Assembly: GCA_023630585.1 (NCBI GenBank)
Contig: CM042539.1
Location: 6,052,255-6,116,254, forward strand
Reading direction: 5' to 3'
DNA from: Cranoglanis bouderius
Taxonomy: Eukaryota; Chordata; Actinopteri; Siluriformes; Cranoglanididae
Length of the DNA: 64,000 bases
This document shows, in pieces, positions 27,801 to 37,729 of this stretch. A program made the translations under genes and the position numbers. The number at the start of each line of letters is the position of its first letter. The stretch's first letter is position 1. The notes under the pieces were generated by a model. It ran no database searches. It saw only the letters and a program-made list of their open reading frames with translations, and had not been told where the DNA came from.

Positions 27801-30800
27801 GGGTGATAGTTTTTAACCAGCACTCCTTTATATATGCAAAACTAAGTCAAACCCCTCTCTTCAAGCTCCACAACCCGCTGCATTCATCTCCTTGGTCACT
27901 GAGGGGGGTCAACTGCCCGGATATCACCCCCCCAACTCTTGGGTCACACCCTCCGGCCATCCTGCACAGTCTACCACTGATTCCCAGACCTTCGATGCTC
28001 ATGAACTGGAGACCTGTCTGGTGTTTGAACCAGCAACCTCTCAACCCATCCAATTGAGCCACAGGATCTCACACTAGCCGTCTGTTTTTTTTTTTTTTTT
28101 TAGAACGTTTCACTGTTGTCTACTTAATCCTGAACTAACACTAAAGCAAAAAGATGCAACTTGAACCAGAAATGCCCTGCATGAGAAACCACGATGCTAA
28201 CCACTACACCACTGTAGGACAGGTAAACCACTTGCTTAATGGACTTTTGGTTTAATAAATGGTCAACAGTGCAAGATGACAATGAAACTTTTAGTGGATG
28301 AGGAGATGGTTTCTCTCAGTTCTCTCAAGAAGCTGCAGGCGTATCCATGAGATCACCACTAATCAATACACACCAACAAACTGATGGAAAGTTTACCAGA
28401 TGGACACGGTCATTCGGCTTGTCACAAATTTACTCCAAATACAAGCATATGAAGGCACATGTTTATAAGTCTTTTGTTAATTAGCAGTAATAGTTACTCT
28501 TATCCTAGATAACCACATCTGAGGCTTGACCCAAAAACCTCCACCTAGAACCATGACTTTAACAACTGTTCCACCCAGGGACACAGGTAGAGGTTGTATA
28601 ATGCACATTTGGCACATTGGTTTCATGATCTTTGGTATATATGTAGCTGATTTCAGCACTCAACATATACAGTAGCTCACAAAAGTGAGTACACCCCTCA
28701 CATTTTTGTAAATATTTTATTATATCTTTTCATGGGACAACACTGATGAAATGACACTTTGCTACAATGTAAAGTAGCGAGTGTACAGCTTGTATAACTG
28801 TAAATTTGCTGTCCCCTCAAAATAACTCAACACACAGCCATTAATGTCTAAACCGCTGGCAACAAAAGTGAGTACATCCCTAAGTGAAAATATCCAAATT
28901 GGGCCCAATTAGCCATTTTCCCTCCCCGGTGTCATGTGACTCGTTAGTGTTACAAGGTCTCAGGTGTGAATGGGGAGCAGGTGTGTTAAGTTTGGTGTTA
29001 TCGCTCTCACACTCTCTTATACTGGTCACTGGAAGTTCAACATGGCACCTCATGGCAAAGAACTCTCTGAGGATCTGAAAAAAAGAATTGTTGCTCTACA
29101 TAAAGATGGCCTAGGCTATAAGAAGATTGCCAACACCCTGAAACTGAGCCGCAGCACGGTGGCCAAGACCATACAGCGGTTTAACAGGACAGGTTCCACT
29201 CAGAACAGGCCTCGCCATGGTCGACCAAAGAAGTTGAGTGCACGTGCTCAGCATCATATCCAGAGGTTGGCCTTGCATAATATATGTATGAGTGCTGCCA
29301 GCATTGCTGCAGAGGTTGAAGGGGTGGGGGGTCAGCCTGTCAGTGCTCAGACCATACGCCACACACTGCATCAAATTGGTCTGCATGGCTGTCATCCCAG
29401 AAGGAAGCCTCTTCTAAAGATGATGCACAAGAAAGCCCGCAAACAGTTTGCTGAAGACAAGCAGACTAAGGACATGGATTACTGGAACCATGTCCTGTGG
29501 TCTGATGAGACCAAGATAAACTTATTTGGTTCAGATGGTGTCAAGCGTGTGTGGCGGCAACCAGGTGAGGAGTACAAAGACAAGTGTGTCTTGCCTACAG
29601 TCAAGCATGGTGGTGGGAGTGTCATGGTCTGGGGCTGCATGAGTGCTGCCGGCACTGGGGAGCTACAGTTCATTGAGGGAACCATGAATGCCAACATGTA
29701 CTGTGACATACTGAAGCAGTTCCCTTCGGAAACTGGGCCGCAGGGCAGTATTCCAACATGATAATGACCCCAAACACACCTCCAAGATGACCACTGCCTT
29801 GCTAAAGAAACTGAGGGTAAAGGTGATGGACTGGCCAAGCATGTCTCCAGACCTAAACCCTATTGAGCATCTGTGGGGCATCCTCAAATGGAAGCGCAAG
29901 GTCTCTAACATCCACCAACACTGTGATGTCGTCATGGAGGAGTGGAAGAGGACTCCAGTGGAAACCTGTGAAGCTCTGGTGAACTCCATGCCCAACAGGG
30001 TTAAGGCAGTGCTGGAAAATAATGGTGGCCACACAAAATATTGACACTTTGGGCCCAATTTGGACATTTTCACTTAGGGGTGTACTCACTTTTGTTGCCA
30101 GCTGTTTAGACATTAATGGCTGTGTGTTGAGTTATTTTGAGGGGACAGCAAATTTACACTGTTATACAAGCTGTACACTCACTACATTACATTGTAGCAA
30201 AGTGTCATTTCTTCAGTGTTGTCCCATGAAAAGATATAATAAAATATTTACAAAAATGTGAGGGGTGTACTCACTTTTGTGAGATACTGTAATTAGCTAA
30301 AGCATTGTGGTCACTGATAGCACTCAGTTCTCACCTTCCCCTCTTATTTCCCTGTTGGCCAAATCCCAAACCTGAGCTTGTATTATGTCGTCAGATTGCA
30401 GTAAAGCAGGGGCGTCCAATCGTATCCGCAAAGGGTCGATGTGGGTGCAGGGATTCATTCCAATCAAGCAGGAGCCACACCTGATTCCACCTGTTTACTC
30501 AGTTGATCTGGGCTTTCAGAAGACTCAGGCGTGGCTTCTGCTTGGTTGGAATGAAAACCTGCATCCACACCGACCCTTTGTGGATACGACTGGACACACC
30601 TGCTGTAAAGGAAAGGTGTCAACGTTATGATAAATTCCAGGCAGAAGCCATTCTAGGTCATTTATACTGGGATTTGATAATAATAACAATTTTAAAACTT
30701 GATTCATCTTTTTAATCCAGAGCAAGAAGAAGACCATTATCCAGACGTGTTCTCAATCCCCAGCTTGGATCCGAACTAGCAACCTCCTGACCTAAGGGCA

Positions 30801-33441
30801 AAAGCTCATCCAATTGAGCAACAACATCTCAGAAAGACGCATGACTTTTTTTCAGATTGTCCCACACACCAGGGAAAGCAACCGAAAAGCAAAGTATTCG
30901 CGTAATAAACAGAGTTGACATGAAATTCAGTTCACTTTTTTTCATATTATTATTCGTATCCATCCAAGGTAATGCAGTTCATTTAAAATCAACGATATAT
31001 GCGTGTAAACTTTCACGTGTACGCATTTCATGGCCAATGTAATTATATATATGTCATATATATCTCAGAAGGCAGTTCTTTGGCCCACTTGATGTCGGAC
31101 CGAGTGTTAATTAAAATAAGTTTGACACCCCTGATGTAATCCATTATTATTTCGTATTACCGATGTCCTATTATATCAGGATATGTGAAAACCTTCTCTA
31201 GTGGATGAGACTGTTCACATGCACATCATTTTAAGATCATTTATGATAAGTAAACAGGTGGGAAAGTGTGTACGGCTGTACTATAAATCATTTGTAGGAA
31301 AAAGATGTATGTCCACATTTGAAATGATTTTATTCTACATGTTTATAAATGTAGAAGAGCAGAGAAGAGCAGAGCAGAGCAGAACTTACCCATAATGCAT
31401 TTCCATCTCACCTTTGTAGGCAGGATTCACTAAAAAATTTACAACACCTTTTGTTTATATACCCAATGTTCTCCGTCTGATTTGATATATACATTCTGAG
31501 GCTCTCTCTTTTAGGATCCGTCCATTTTTACCATCCTGACGGCCAAATCCACTCGGCCAGGTGTTGCCATTGCTGATTTTGTCATCTTTCCACCTCGCTG
31601 GGGAGTTGCGGATCACACCTTTAGACCTCCGTACTATCACAGTAAGTCTGAAGAGCATCAGGGGTCATGTTCACAAACACCTCTACAGCACTTACAAAAC
31701 AGCATTTGTCCTGGAATTCATATAATCATTCAAATAATCTTATTTTTGCATTCTTGTGCGAGTCCTTGCTTGTTACATCTCATGCTTGAAACATCCTTCT
31801 CCAAAAGTACATTTTAGTGTCCCATAGTATTACTCAACTCTTTCTTTTTTTGTGAACACAACCCCAGAACATTCAGGTTACACACCTCTAGGCCGGATTG
31901 TTGTGTTACATCTCCCCCTGTGTGTGTTTAAGGGAACTGCATGAGCGAGTTCATGGGATTAATCAAGGGTCACTATGAAGCAAAGGAAGAAGGTTTCCAA
32001 CCCGGAGGAGCGAGTCTGCACAGCATAATGACCCCCCACGGCCCTGATGCTGACTGCTTTGAGAAGAACAGCACGGCCAAGCTCAAACCCGAGAGAGTCG
32101 CTGAGGGAACCATGGTACACACACACACACACACACTCAAACCATTAGTATTAATAAATCCGAGACCCGTGAGCAGGAATCTAAACAAGGCCCTTCTCCC
32201 CATCCTGTTACACACAGAGCTCTGTCTGTTCTGCCAACGTCTTACCTAAGGCAACTGGTGTTTTGTTTTTTTAACCACAAATACTCGTCCATCAAATCAT
32301 CCAAGTCAAGGTCTTTAACAAGCTCCGACTCGACGATCGGTAGTGACCGCGTGTCGAATCTTCTACAGCCCATTTTAGCTCAGCTCATTTGGAATCTGAC
32401 CCATTATGGAAGTTAACGGCTTCTCTTTTCTTTTCATCGTACATTTCTGAACATTTGATTTTCTAAACACATGATTTTATATGCAAGAATGAACAGAATT
32501 AACACGTCATCATTTTGGATCAGCCAGAAGGCTAACACTGTCACAGCTAGAATAACAAGCGTTTTACTCTCTTGATACCAGATAGCCACGACTGTTTTCC
32601 GTTTTTAATTTCTGGCCAAAAGCGGAGAAATTGATTAAACCCAATTAATTAGCATTCATTTCTTACCTGTTTTGGGTCCATTTTCCTTTTTCCTGATGCC
32701 CCCGCAAGATATATAAACACTACATGATCTACATGACCACTTCATCACGATCTTTATTTTTGAATTACATGGAGTTACCAAATTTATTTAGTTTCTTGTT
32801 CTTTTCACACCACAAGGGGGCGCCCTGTGACTGTCTGATACAAGCCTTATATAAACAAACTTTATATTCCTTATATAAACCTTTCCAATAAATAATAAAG
32901 TGTGCTTTTTTGCATATCTATTTTTAAAAAAAACAAAAAAAACATGGTGCCCCCTGGTGGTCCGGCTGCCCTAAGCAATCACTTATAACAAGAAATGACC
33001 CTGTTGATCGTCATGCTTGGTGTGGGTTTACGGTTATCCACGTTTTTTTTGTTTTTTGGTCATCTGCTTCTCTAGCTCCTGGTAAAACAGCTAGGACCCG
33101 ACTGAGTGCTCATTCAGACCCCTATAACATTTCTGTGAGGAAAATAGTGGCCAGGGCCCAGTCGCTTCATCCGTCCCTGAACGTGTAACGTTAAATAACT
33201 ATATAATAACTAATCTAGGGTTAGGGACAAAAGCAACAAACATATTTGTTTTACTCTGAAGTATGTTAACTGGAAATTCTCCATGGTTTTGTCGCAGTCC
33301 TTCATGTTCGAGTCGTCCTTCAGCATGGCGGTCACCAAGTGGGGGCTTGAGACGTGCCAACGTCTGGACAGGACCTACTACAAGTGCTGGGAGACTCTGA
33401 AGAAACACTTCAACCCAAACTGGAAACCGGGCAGCATGTAA
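14870..33441 (+). CDS. hgd: Homogentisate 1,2-dioxygenase (14 coding exons)
   Basis: Fe(II) enzyme that opens the ring of homogentisate to maleylacetoacetate in phenylalanine/tyrosine breakdown; cytosolic, mainly liver and kidney in vertebrates. Coding exons: 14870-14884, 15517-15588, 16824-16912, 18035-18140, 18258-18317, 18407-18498, 20019-20053, 20209-20288, 21503-21602, 21688-21812, 25740-25844, 31515-31641, 31933-32114, 33298-33441. They join in frame to 443 aa (human 445). All introns are GT-AG. The iron ligands seen in the human enzyme fall at the same numbers: His335 (end of exon 12), Glu341 in NCMSEFMG and His371 in MTPHGPD (exon 13); His292 near the end of exon 11 is also kept. Exon 1 encodes only MAGLK, and its ATG follows a TATA-like promoter. 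Introns 2, 6, 8, 10 and 11 carry mobile-element remnants. No frameshift or stop was seen, so the gene looks functional. Confidence 0.97.
15815..15940. mobile_element. Tc1-type terminal fragment in HGD intron 2
   Basis: Ends with GGGGAGTGAATACTTATGTA followed by AGACACTGTAT, resembling the outer end of a fish Tc1 element. A related end occurs at 47735-47760. Nothing coding remains. Confidence 0.45.
15998..16551. mobile_element. Nonautonomous Tc1/mariner-type MITE in HGD intron 2
   Basis: 554 bp flanked by TA. The ends are exact inverted repeats of at least 24 bases starting ACAGTACTGTGCAAAAGTTT. The interior shows no readable transposase. Confidence 0.85.
16913..18034. other. HGD intron 3, no recognised element
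   Basis: About 1.1 kb of AT-rich DNA. The only notable feature is a short TG-rich run just before the exon 4 acceptor (18005-18027). Confidence 0.5.
18640..19252 (+). repeat. Dispersed repeat in HGD intron 6 with GAA-rich tail
   Basis: Contains GTTCTATGGGCTGCCATGGA, an AAGAAGAATAAG-type run at about 19165-19215 and the end phrase GGTGCCTACGCACCTTGG then TGCTTGGCCCCC. These phrases are common in teleost genomes. A second end (TTTGGTGCTTGGACCCCTAA) appears at 19757-19776, so two copies or a rearranged one may be present. The class is unknown to me. Confidence 0.55.
20322..21020 (-). mobile_element. Internally deleted Tc1 element in HGD intron 8
   Basis: One end phrase is GGTTGCATAAGTATGCACAC near 20329 and the mirror GTGCACACTTATGCAAG is near 20835. 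The outer end ACAGGGGTTTGTTGACTG lies at about 20990-21007. The central part of the transposase is missing. Minus-strand orientation. Confidence 0.8.
20354..20674 (-). pseudogene. Tc1 transposase C-terminal fragment
   Basis: About 106 codons with FQHNNDLKQTSRSTKEWLQ, KVLEWPSQSSDLNPIKDL and a C-terminal KSKGASTKY. The second catalytic Asp is changed to Asn and the Glu to Lys, so it is catalytically dead as well as truncated. Confidence 0.85.
21028..21450 (+). repeat. R1 repeat copy in HGD intron 8
   Basis: Plus orientation; shares TTTATAGCTGCTATAACGTA and GGAACAACTG-type phrases with other R1 copies. It starts directly after the Tc1 remnant and ends about 50 bases before exon 9. Confidence 0.75.
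22202..22790 (+). mobile_element. 5' part of a Tc1 element in HGD intron 10
   Basis: The left end reads ACTGCCCTCCACTCATATCG. A leader and ATG at 22611 open MCKTKEYSCDVQQKVVELHK with a helix-turn-helix (GYKKIAQALKMSISTIRAII). Similarity stops after about 50 codons, so the catalytic part is lost. Confidence 0.8.
22850..23070. repeat. Purine-rich tract 1
   Basis: Strand-asymmetric A/G DNA on the plus strand with GAAAGAAAGAAAGGAAGAAA-type units. It resembles the tract at 25150-25530. Confidence 0.8.
23338..23378. repeat. 12-bp tandem array of CRE-like octamers
   Basis: TGACATCA (23338-23345), TGACGTCA (23350-23357) and TGATGTCA (23362-23369) repeat every 12 bases with CATCAG/ATAAG spacers; TGACG follows at 23374. 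The middle unit is a perfect CRE. Confidence 0.7.
24073..24117. repeat. (TTA)n microsatellite
   Basis: About 15 TTA units in HGD intron 10. Confidence 0.95.
24470..24682. repeat. Compound microsatellite (CA)n-(TC)n-(TG)n
   Basis: (CA)40 at 24470-24550, (TC)n at 24596-24618 and an interrupted (TG)n at 24622-24682. The CA and TG runs are complementary, so the strand can fold on itself. Confidence 0.95.
24808..24855. repeat. (TTC)n microsatellite
   Basis: TTC/CTT run with one CCTC interruption. Confidence 0.9.
24850..25650. repeat. Partial duplication and purine-rich tract 2 in HGD intron 10
   Basis: Phrases TTTTTAACAATCACAATGAA, GGAGAAGTTTGTAAA and GGATGTGTTAAGAAA (24858-25020) recur in the same order at 25568-25640 with small changes. 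Between them, 25150-25530 is a 380-base A/G-rich tract. Confidence 0.65.
26000..27140. repeat. Large inverted repeat in HGD intron 11
   Basis: The left arm (about 26030-26260) and right arm (about 26930-27135) are inverted copies. Both contain GACAAAATGTCCTCTCACAG in one orientation or the other, AAAATGGTGGACKCCAATAC, and a matching TGCTGGARTTAGA stretch. The roughly 700-bp centre holds a separate hairpin element. Confidence 0.75.
26498..26690. repeat. Hairpin-type short element
   Basis: Left half CCCTGTTCCTGGAGATCTAC; right half GGTAGATCTTCAGGAACAGG. Both halves are inverted relatives. Such foldback repeats are common in fish. Confidence 0.65.
27205..27540. repeat. Dispersed fish repeat
   Basis: Begins with CATTTATGGCGTGTAGGAGA and GCCGTTATCCAGAAGAACTT, a degenerate form of a phrase very frequent in teleost genomes. 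A weaker trace is at 57655-57710. No coding content. Confidence 0.45.
27640..28080. repeat. SINE-like block with two tRNA-like heads
   Basis: Plus strand 27645-27715 has an A-box-like GTGTTGTGGTAAAATTC and B-box GGTTCAAATC. The minus strand at 28010-28075 has TGGCTCAATTGG and GGTTCAAAC. They are pol III-type box A/B pairs. They do not fold as complete tRNAs by eye. Confidence 0.55.
28158..28222 (-). repeat. tRNA-like SINE head
   Basis: Minus strand reads GGTGTAGTGGTTAGCATCGT (A box) and GGTTCAAGT (B box). Confidence 0.55.
28500..28590 (-). repeat. tRNA-like SINE fragment
   Basis: Minus strand reads GGGTGGAACAGTTGTTAAAG and later GGGTCAAGCC, a decayed A/B box pair. Confidence 0.4.
28668..30291 (+). 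mobile_element. Tc1 (DD34E) element with long IR/DR ends in HGD intron 11
   Basis: 1.62 kb bounded by TA. The ends are about 200-base inverted repeats, each with an outer and an inner copy of AAAAGTGAGTACAYCCCT, the IR/DR design of Sleeping Beauty-type elements. The left and right ends are very similar, implying a fairly recent insertion. Confidence 0.93.
29042..30044 (+). pseudogene. Tc1 transposase with one frameshift
   Basis: Starts MAPHGKELSEDLKKRIVALH and ends NNGGHTKY, stop at 30042-30044. HTH and GRPKK-type AT-hook are in residues 1-65. The catalytic part shows VLWSDETKINLFG (first D), FQHDNDPKHTSKM (second D) and SPDLNPIEHLWG (E), spaced as DD34E. The frame breaks near 29718-29728, after MYCDILKQ, where a small net deletion shifts it from phase 2 to phase 0. 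No other stop was seen. Confidence 0.9.
30405..30604. repeat. Inverted-repeat short element
   Basis: 200 bp. The left end AATCGTATCCGCAAAGGGTC and right end GACCCTTTGTGGATACGACT are imperfect inverted copies. No coding content. Confidence 0.7.
30750..30835 (-). repeat. tRNA-like SINE head
   Basis: Minus strand reads TTGCTCAATTGGATGAGCTT (A box) and, downstream, GGTTGCTAGTTCGGATCC (B box). Confidence 0.5.
32115..33297. other. HGD intron 13 with CA run at the donor and two CTCF-like motifs
   Basis: The donor reads ATG|GTACACACAC and runs straight into (CA)n to 32136. CCACAAGGGGGCGC at 32810-32823 (plus) and CCACCAGGGGGCAC at 32947-32960 (minus) resemble CTCF sites facing each other. Nothing else is recognisable. 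Confidence 0.5.
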
Positions 33442-33594
33442 ACAGGCCACGGTGAAGAGCTCAAGGAGCCTTGATTATCCACGTTAATTATCCATGAATC
33501 ATGTTTAATTATCCTCGTCTTATATACGGATATATACCAACTACAGTAGGAAATTATTACAGCATAGACGTGTTGAGTTCAAGTTAAAAATGGC

Positions 33595-33600
33595 AATAAA
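33595..33600 (+). promoter_or_regulatory. HGD poly(A) signal
   Basis: AATAAA lies 154 bases after the HGD stop codon. It is the first canonical hexamer downstream and is followed by a T/G-containing stretch. The NDUFB4 signal on the other strand is only 54 bases away. Confidence 0.75.
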
Positions 33601-33653
33601 ATCAAATTTAATCACAAACAAACTGCTCTTGTCTCATTCTTTCATCAGTAAAT

Positions 33654-33659
33654 TTTATT
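33654..33659 (-). promoter_or_regulatory. NDUFB4 poly(A) signal
   Basis: AATAAA on the minus strand, 56 bases beyond the NDUFB4 stop codon. It gives a very short 3' UTR that ends close to, or overlapping, the 3' end of HGD. Confidence 0.7.
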
Positions 33660-33714
33660 TATAGTTACATGTACAATCTGAAACAACAATTTAACCTGAA
33701 GTATAAGTCAGGGG

Positions 33715-36700
33715 TCAGTATGAGAGTCTGTAAGGGCGTTTGTAAGTCCCGTCTTTTATCTGCTGCTCCCTCTTGTCCTGAAATTACAAAAATATACAAC
33801 TTTAGACAAACTCTTCATTAATTAATCCAAGTACATACTAAGTTCTGTTGAGTTCTGGATTGTGATCGGTCAGAAGGTGGTCATTAATCTTCTATAACCA
33901 GTAGCGCTGGTTCTGATACGTTATCGGTTCCATAGTAACAGCTCATTCACAGGGACTTGAACTCCACACAGGGCTGATGCTCTGTAAGGAGACGTGTATT
34001 TAACTTCTTATTTATGGAAGGAGTCTCCAGTGTCAGCGCTTTTTAACAGTCAGAGCTAAAGCTTTAAGATTAACTCGAAGTTTTCTGACATGTTCAGGAC
34101 ATCTTCGCAGTTTGTCTTCACTCTTCTACATCTGGATACTGTAATGATTTATAATTTGGACAAATCAATTGGACGACACTATCCGGTGTCAATAAGAACT
34201 GAAGTAAAAGATATAAGGTCTAGGAATGTGTAATGTGTAATGTGAATAAATAAATATTGTATTGCTCAGCTATAAAATTCCCACAGCTTGTCTAAAGGTA
34301 TCCTGGTATCATCTCTCAGTCACAAAGCTATTTGCTAAGACAATGATGGTGATTAAATGACAGCAGAAACATTTTCAACCAATCAGACTGTGTGTTTGTA
34401 TAGACTGTATAGATATTTGTACAACATTTAGTTCCAGATTGTCTTCAAATAGCACTCGAGGATTGAAAAGTATACAGATTTTGCGAAACCCCGTGCAATC
34501 AGAGCAGCAAAAATGTTTTCAGCATCACTTTAACTTGTTACCTGCCAAATTTTGAGAAGCAAAGCCCATGGGATAACTGTTCAGTCCGTACATTTTTTTT
34601 TTTTGGCGATTGTGGCAGCCAAAAATGCTCGATTCCCCAACCCCCCCCCCCCCCCAAAATTACTACTTGAAAAATCACAATCGCACGAAATACTTTTGCA
34701 CGCTCTTTCGCAGTGATGTTTGTTGGTAAATGAGAGCTTTTAGCTGTACTCGTGTTCAACTCACGTGATTCGATGAGGGCTTTGTCTGAATGCGCGTTGC
34801 GATGATGTCACAAGACACGTCTTAATAATAATAATAAAAACATTTTATTGTTGGCACCTTTCATAACACTCAGAGACACCTTACAGAAAGACAACATACA
34901 ATAAGAACAGCATAGTTAAAACAGACACACAAAATAAAAATAGATGAAGCAATAATATAGAGGAGTTCATTATAATGAATACGCTAATTTGAACAGATGT
35001 GTTGTAATCTGGGATTTGAACTGTGAAACAGAGTCCAGCTGACGGATATGCAGTGGGAGCGAGTTCCAGAGTTTGGGTGAAGAGCAACAGGAAGCTCGGG
35101 CACCTATAGTGCTGGAACAGTGAGTAGAGAAGCTGAGGAGGATCGTAGAGAACGGGCGGGGGTATAAGGATGAAGATGATCCGAGAGGTAGGAGGGAGTC
35201 AGATTATGAATGGATTTGAATGTGAGCGGTAGAATTTTATAGTGAACTCGTTGGCCCAAATCTGTGGAAAACCTGTAAGCTCCTCCAAATACTGAGGAGT
35301 TTCCTTGATTCTGCGATCGCAAGATCCTCGAGGAACTATTTAAACAAACTGCATTACTCCGTATCATCCATTACTTTATATGGAACTACTATAGTTGAGA
35401 AGATTTTGCCCCGGTTTGTGAAACCTTGTGTAGTTTCAGTAAAACTTGTACTGCACTTCATTCATCTTTAAATAAAAGCAACAGAAGTTTTACTGGCCCT
35501 TTGAAATAACCACCATTACCATACACTGGTTAAAACCATGTATATAAAACAGCAAAAACATTTCTAACCAGACACAGGTTTGCTCGTGCTCAAGCACAAT
35601 GAGGCCGAGAGAGCAGGAAAGAAGTCACTTCAGTTTCTGTGGTTCTAGTAAAAGCAGAGGTTTAAACCTGTAAGTGAGGACTAACCCAGGAAAAAACTGT
35701 GTGGTTATACAAAAATAAGACATGCTGGGGTAATGTGATCACCTGTAGTGCATTATTTTCCTATAAATGGTCCAGTCTGGAGTGTGTTATTCCACTTATA
35801 CCAGAGTGATTTGCCAAAAAGTACAATGTTTAATTTATTAACGAATGACACGGTGCACATTCGAACGGTTTATAGTTAGATTTAATACCGTTTAACATCC
35901 GAGAGACAAGTTAGTTTCTGTTCACACTTACAGCATTACAGCACCAGCCTCTCTCTCTCTCTCTCTTTCATTTCACCAAGAAACCGGAAAGCGTAAACTC
36001 CTCTGTCCTGAAAACTTTAAAGCACTGTGATTGTTACAAAACTCTTACAACCAGGTTACAATAAAATAAATCTCACCACATCGACGATTACACGTTTTTC
36101 TTTGTTAAACAACACGTTTCTAAATTTGTTTATTATTAGTCTTAAGATTATGTGGAGTGCCCGCTGTACGAGTCCCTGTGAATGAGCCGTTACCATAGAA
36201 ACGATAACGTATTAGAACGAGTGCGTGAATATAAACCTGTCGTTCACGTTACAGCCGGAACTACTGTCCGAGCCGCGCTGTTATACAGAAACACTGCACA
36301 CCATCTGACCGATCGGATTTGACGTTATACATTTCTTTGCACTTGGAAAAGGTGTTAAAAACAAGAAATAATAATAATTCCCGTGATCTACAAGGCCAAA
36401 AAAAAATACCACAGCATTTGTTCTTGTGTTTTAAACACAACTTACGCGGTCAGTCTTCAAGACGTAGTACAAGATGAAAAGTGGAGCGACTCCGAACAAA
36501 CCAGCGATCAGGGAGGATTTCGGTGTTGGTCTGAAGTGATTATACATCTCGGTACGGGCGTACGTCCACTTCGTGAGGGCCGGGTCCTCCTGCAAGAACA
36601 AAAACAAACATGGCATTAATGCAGAACACTTATACGATCAGATCATTTAAACTGCTGAATTAAAGTCCTCGCTGCAGAACCAAAAGTCCAATGGAGTGGA

Positions 36701-37668
36701 GCTGGACCTGATCTAACTCCTCCTCACCCTAACCCACATGACGCTGCCGTTATAGATGGGTACTTGGACTCACATCTCAGCTGCGAGTTCAGAGAGCAAG
36801 TTCACTCGACTCATCACCAGCGTGTAAAGCTTGACTCGAGTTAAAGCTCGAGTTGCACTTCTGCGAGCCGGCGCTCTCAACAACCAATCACTGATCACCA
36901 TTGCTCCCAACGGCCAATCACCAGTTTGTCCATCCACGCACTTCATCCTTCTTCATTTTAAACTCTATTATTGGTGATATTTACAAAGCTAGTTCCATCT
37001 GTAACCATTCTTGCATATCTAAACTACAGTATTTTTTGTAAATAGTTCAGCTGTGCGAAATACGCAAATGATCATATTGGTCCAATGAATATGCAAATGA
37101 GGCAATGACGCCATCTGGTGACTGCTAACGACTTTTGGAACATGCATTGAACATGCACTTTCTCCTGAAAAGATTTGGCAACAGTCTTGGGTGCTAATGC
37201 AGTGACATGAGAAATACATAAATAAACAGATAAATAGATCACTGACGTGTGAACTAACGGTTAATAAATCCGTTATTAACGCGAGCTAGCAAACTAGCAC
37301 CAAGGTCACTCTGAGTTAACGAGTTATGTCACGTGTCTCCAAATTATCGTTAAAACCACCCACTAATCCTAAATCAAAATGCATAAGAACGCAGCCTAGT
37401 CGCCATAATTAACATTTGCTAACAGCTTTTATTTACCTACTCTAGTTACCATGCTAGCTAGCTAACCCACAGTTCTCTCCCCCGCACTCACAATCAGCTC
37501 TTTCCGCAGAGGATTATTCAGCTTCATCTGATATTCTCTCTTCAGCCGGGATCTGAGCGCTCCTCGCTCCTCCTCCGCACGTCGATATTCGGGCGAAACG
37601 TGAAAATATTCCGCTGGGTCTAATGTTTTTGGCCGAGTCGCCAAAGGTGCCTCCTTGTAATCCGCCAT
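33715..37668 (-). CDS. ndufb4: NADH dehydrogenase 1 beta subcomplex subunit 4 (3 exons)
   Basis: Accessory subunit of mitochondrial complex I in the distal proton-pumping membrane arm; it has no catalytic role. Coding exons on the minus strand: 37668-37492 (59 codons), 36589-36446 (48 codons), 33777-33715 (20 codons and stop), giving 127 aa (human 129). Family signatures visible are KTLDPAEYFHVSPEYRRAEEE near the N-terminus, FRPTPKSSL before the membrane segment, a single hydrophobic helix at about residues 86-104 (LIAGLFGVAPLFILYYVL) and the ending RPYRLSY. Donors are GTGAGT and GTAAGT. The ATG at 37668 (MADYK...) is chosen; an in-frame ATG nine codons upstream (37695) would add MLHQRPPAN and is less typical. 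The gene is tail to tail with HGD and head to head with ROPN1L. Intron 1 holds little; intron 2 holds an R1 repeat copy, an L2-like LINE fragment and a partial R1 copy. Confidence 0.95.
33841..34130 (+). repeat. R1 repeat copy, partial
   Basis: Starts GAGTTCTGGATTGTGATCGG and includes the TTCCATAGTAACAGCTCATT and GGAGTCTCCAGTGTCAGCGC phrases of R1. It lies in NDUFB4 intron 2, just beyond exon 3. Confidence 0.75.
34819..35370 (-). mobile_element. L2-like LINE, C-terminal reverse-transcriptase ORF fragment
   Basis: On the minus strand, from about 35370, the translation shows HYKILPLTFKSIHNLTPSYL, LHPYTPARSLRSS, then PKLWNSLPLHIRQLDSVSQF and LFKLAYSL, the conserved tail after the reverse transcriptase in fish L2-type LINEs. 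The 3' end is a (TTA)n-type tail near 34820. It is 5'-truncated, as usual for LINE copies, and broken. Confidence 0.8.
35750..36325 (-). repeat. R1 repeat copy in NDUFB4 intron 2
   Basis: Minus orientation. Carries GTTACCATAGAAAC at 36189-36202, one mismatch from the RFX X-box consensus, and TAAACTCCTCTGTCCTGAAA shared with other copies. It ends about 120 bases from NDUFB4 exon 2. Confidence 0.75.
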
Positions 37669-37729
37669 GTTTGCGGGCGGTCGCTGATGGAGCACGGAGC
37701 GATTTGATTAGTGCACACAGATTTTATAT

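Noticed and set aside
37669..37695. Upstream in-frame ATG for NDUFB4
   Set aside because: It would add nine residues (MLHQRPPAN) not typical of the family; the ATG at 37668 matches the usual start.
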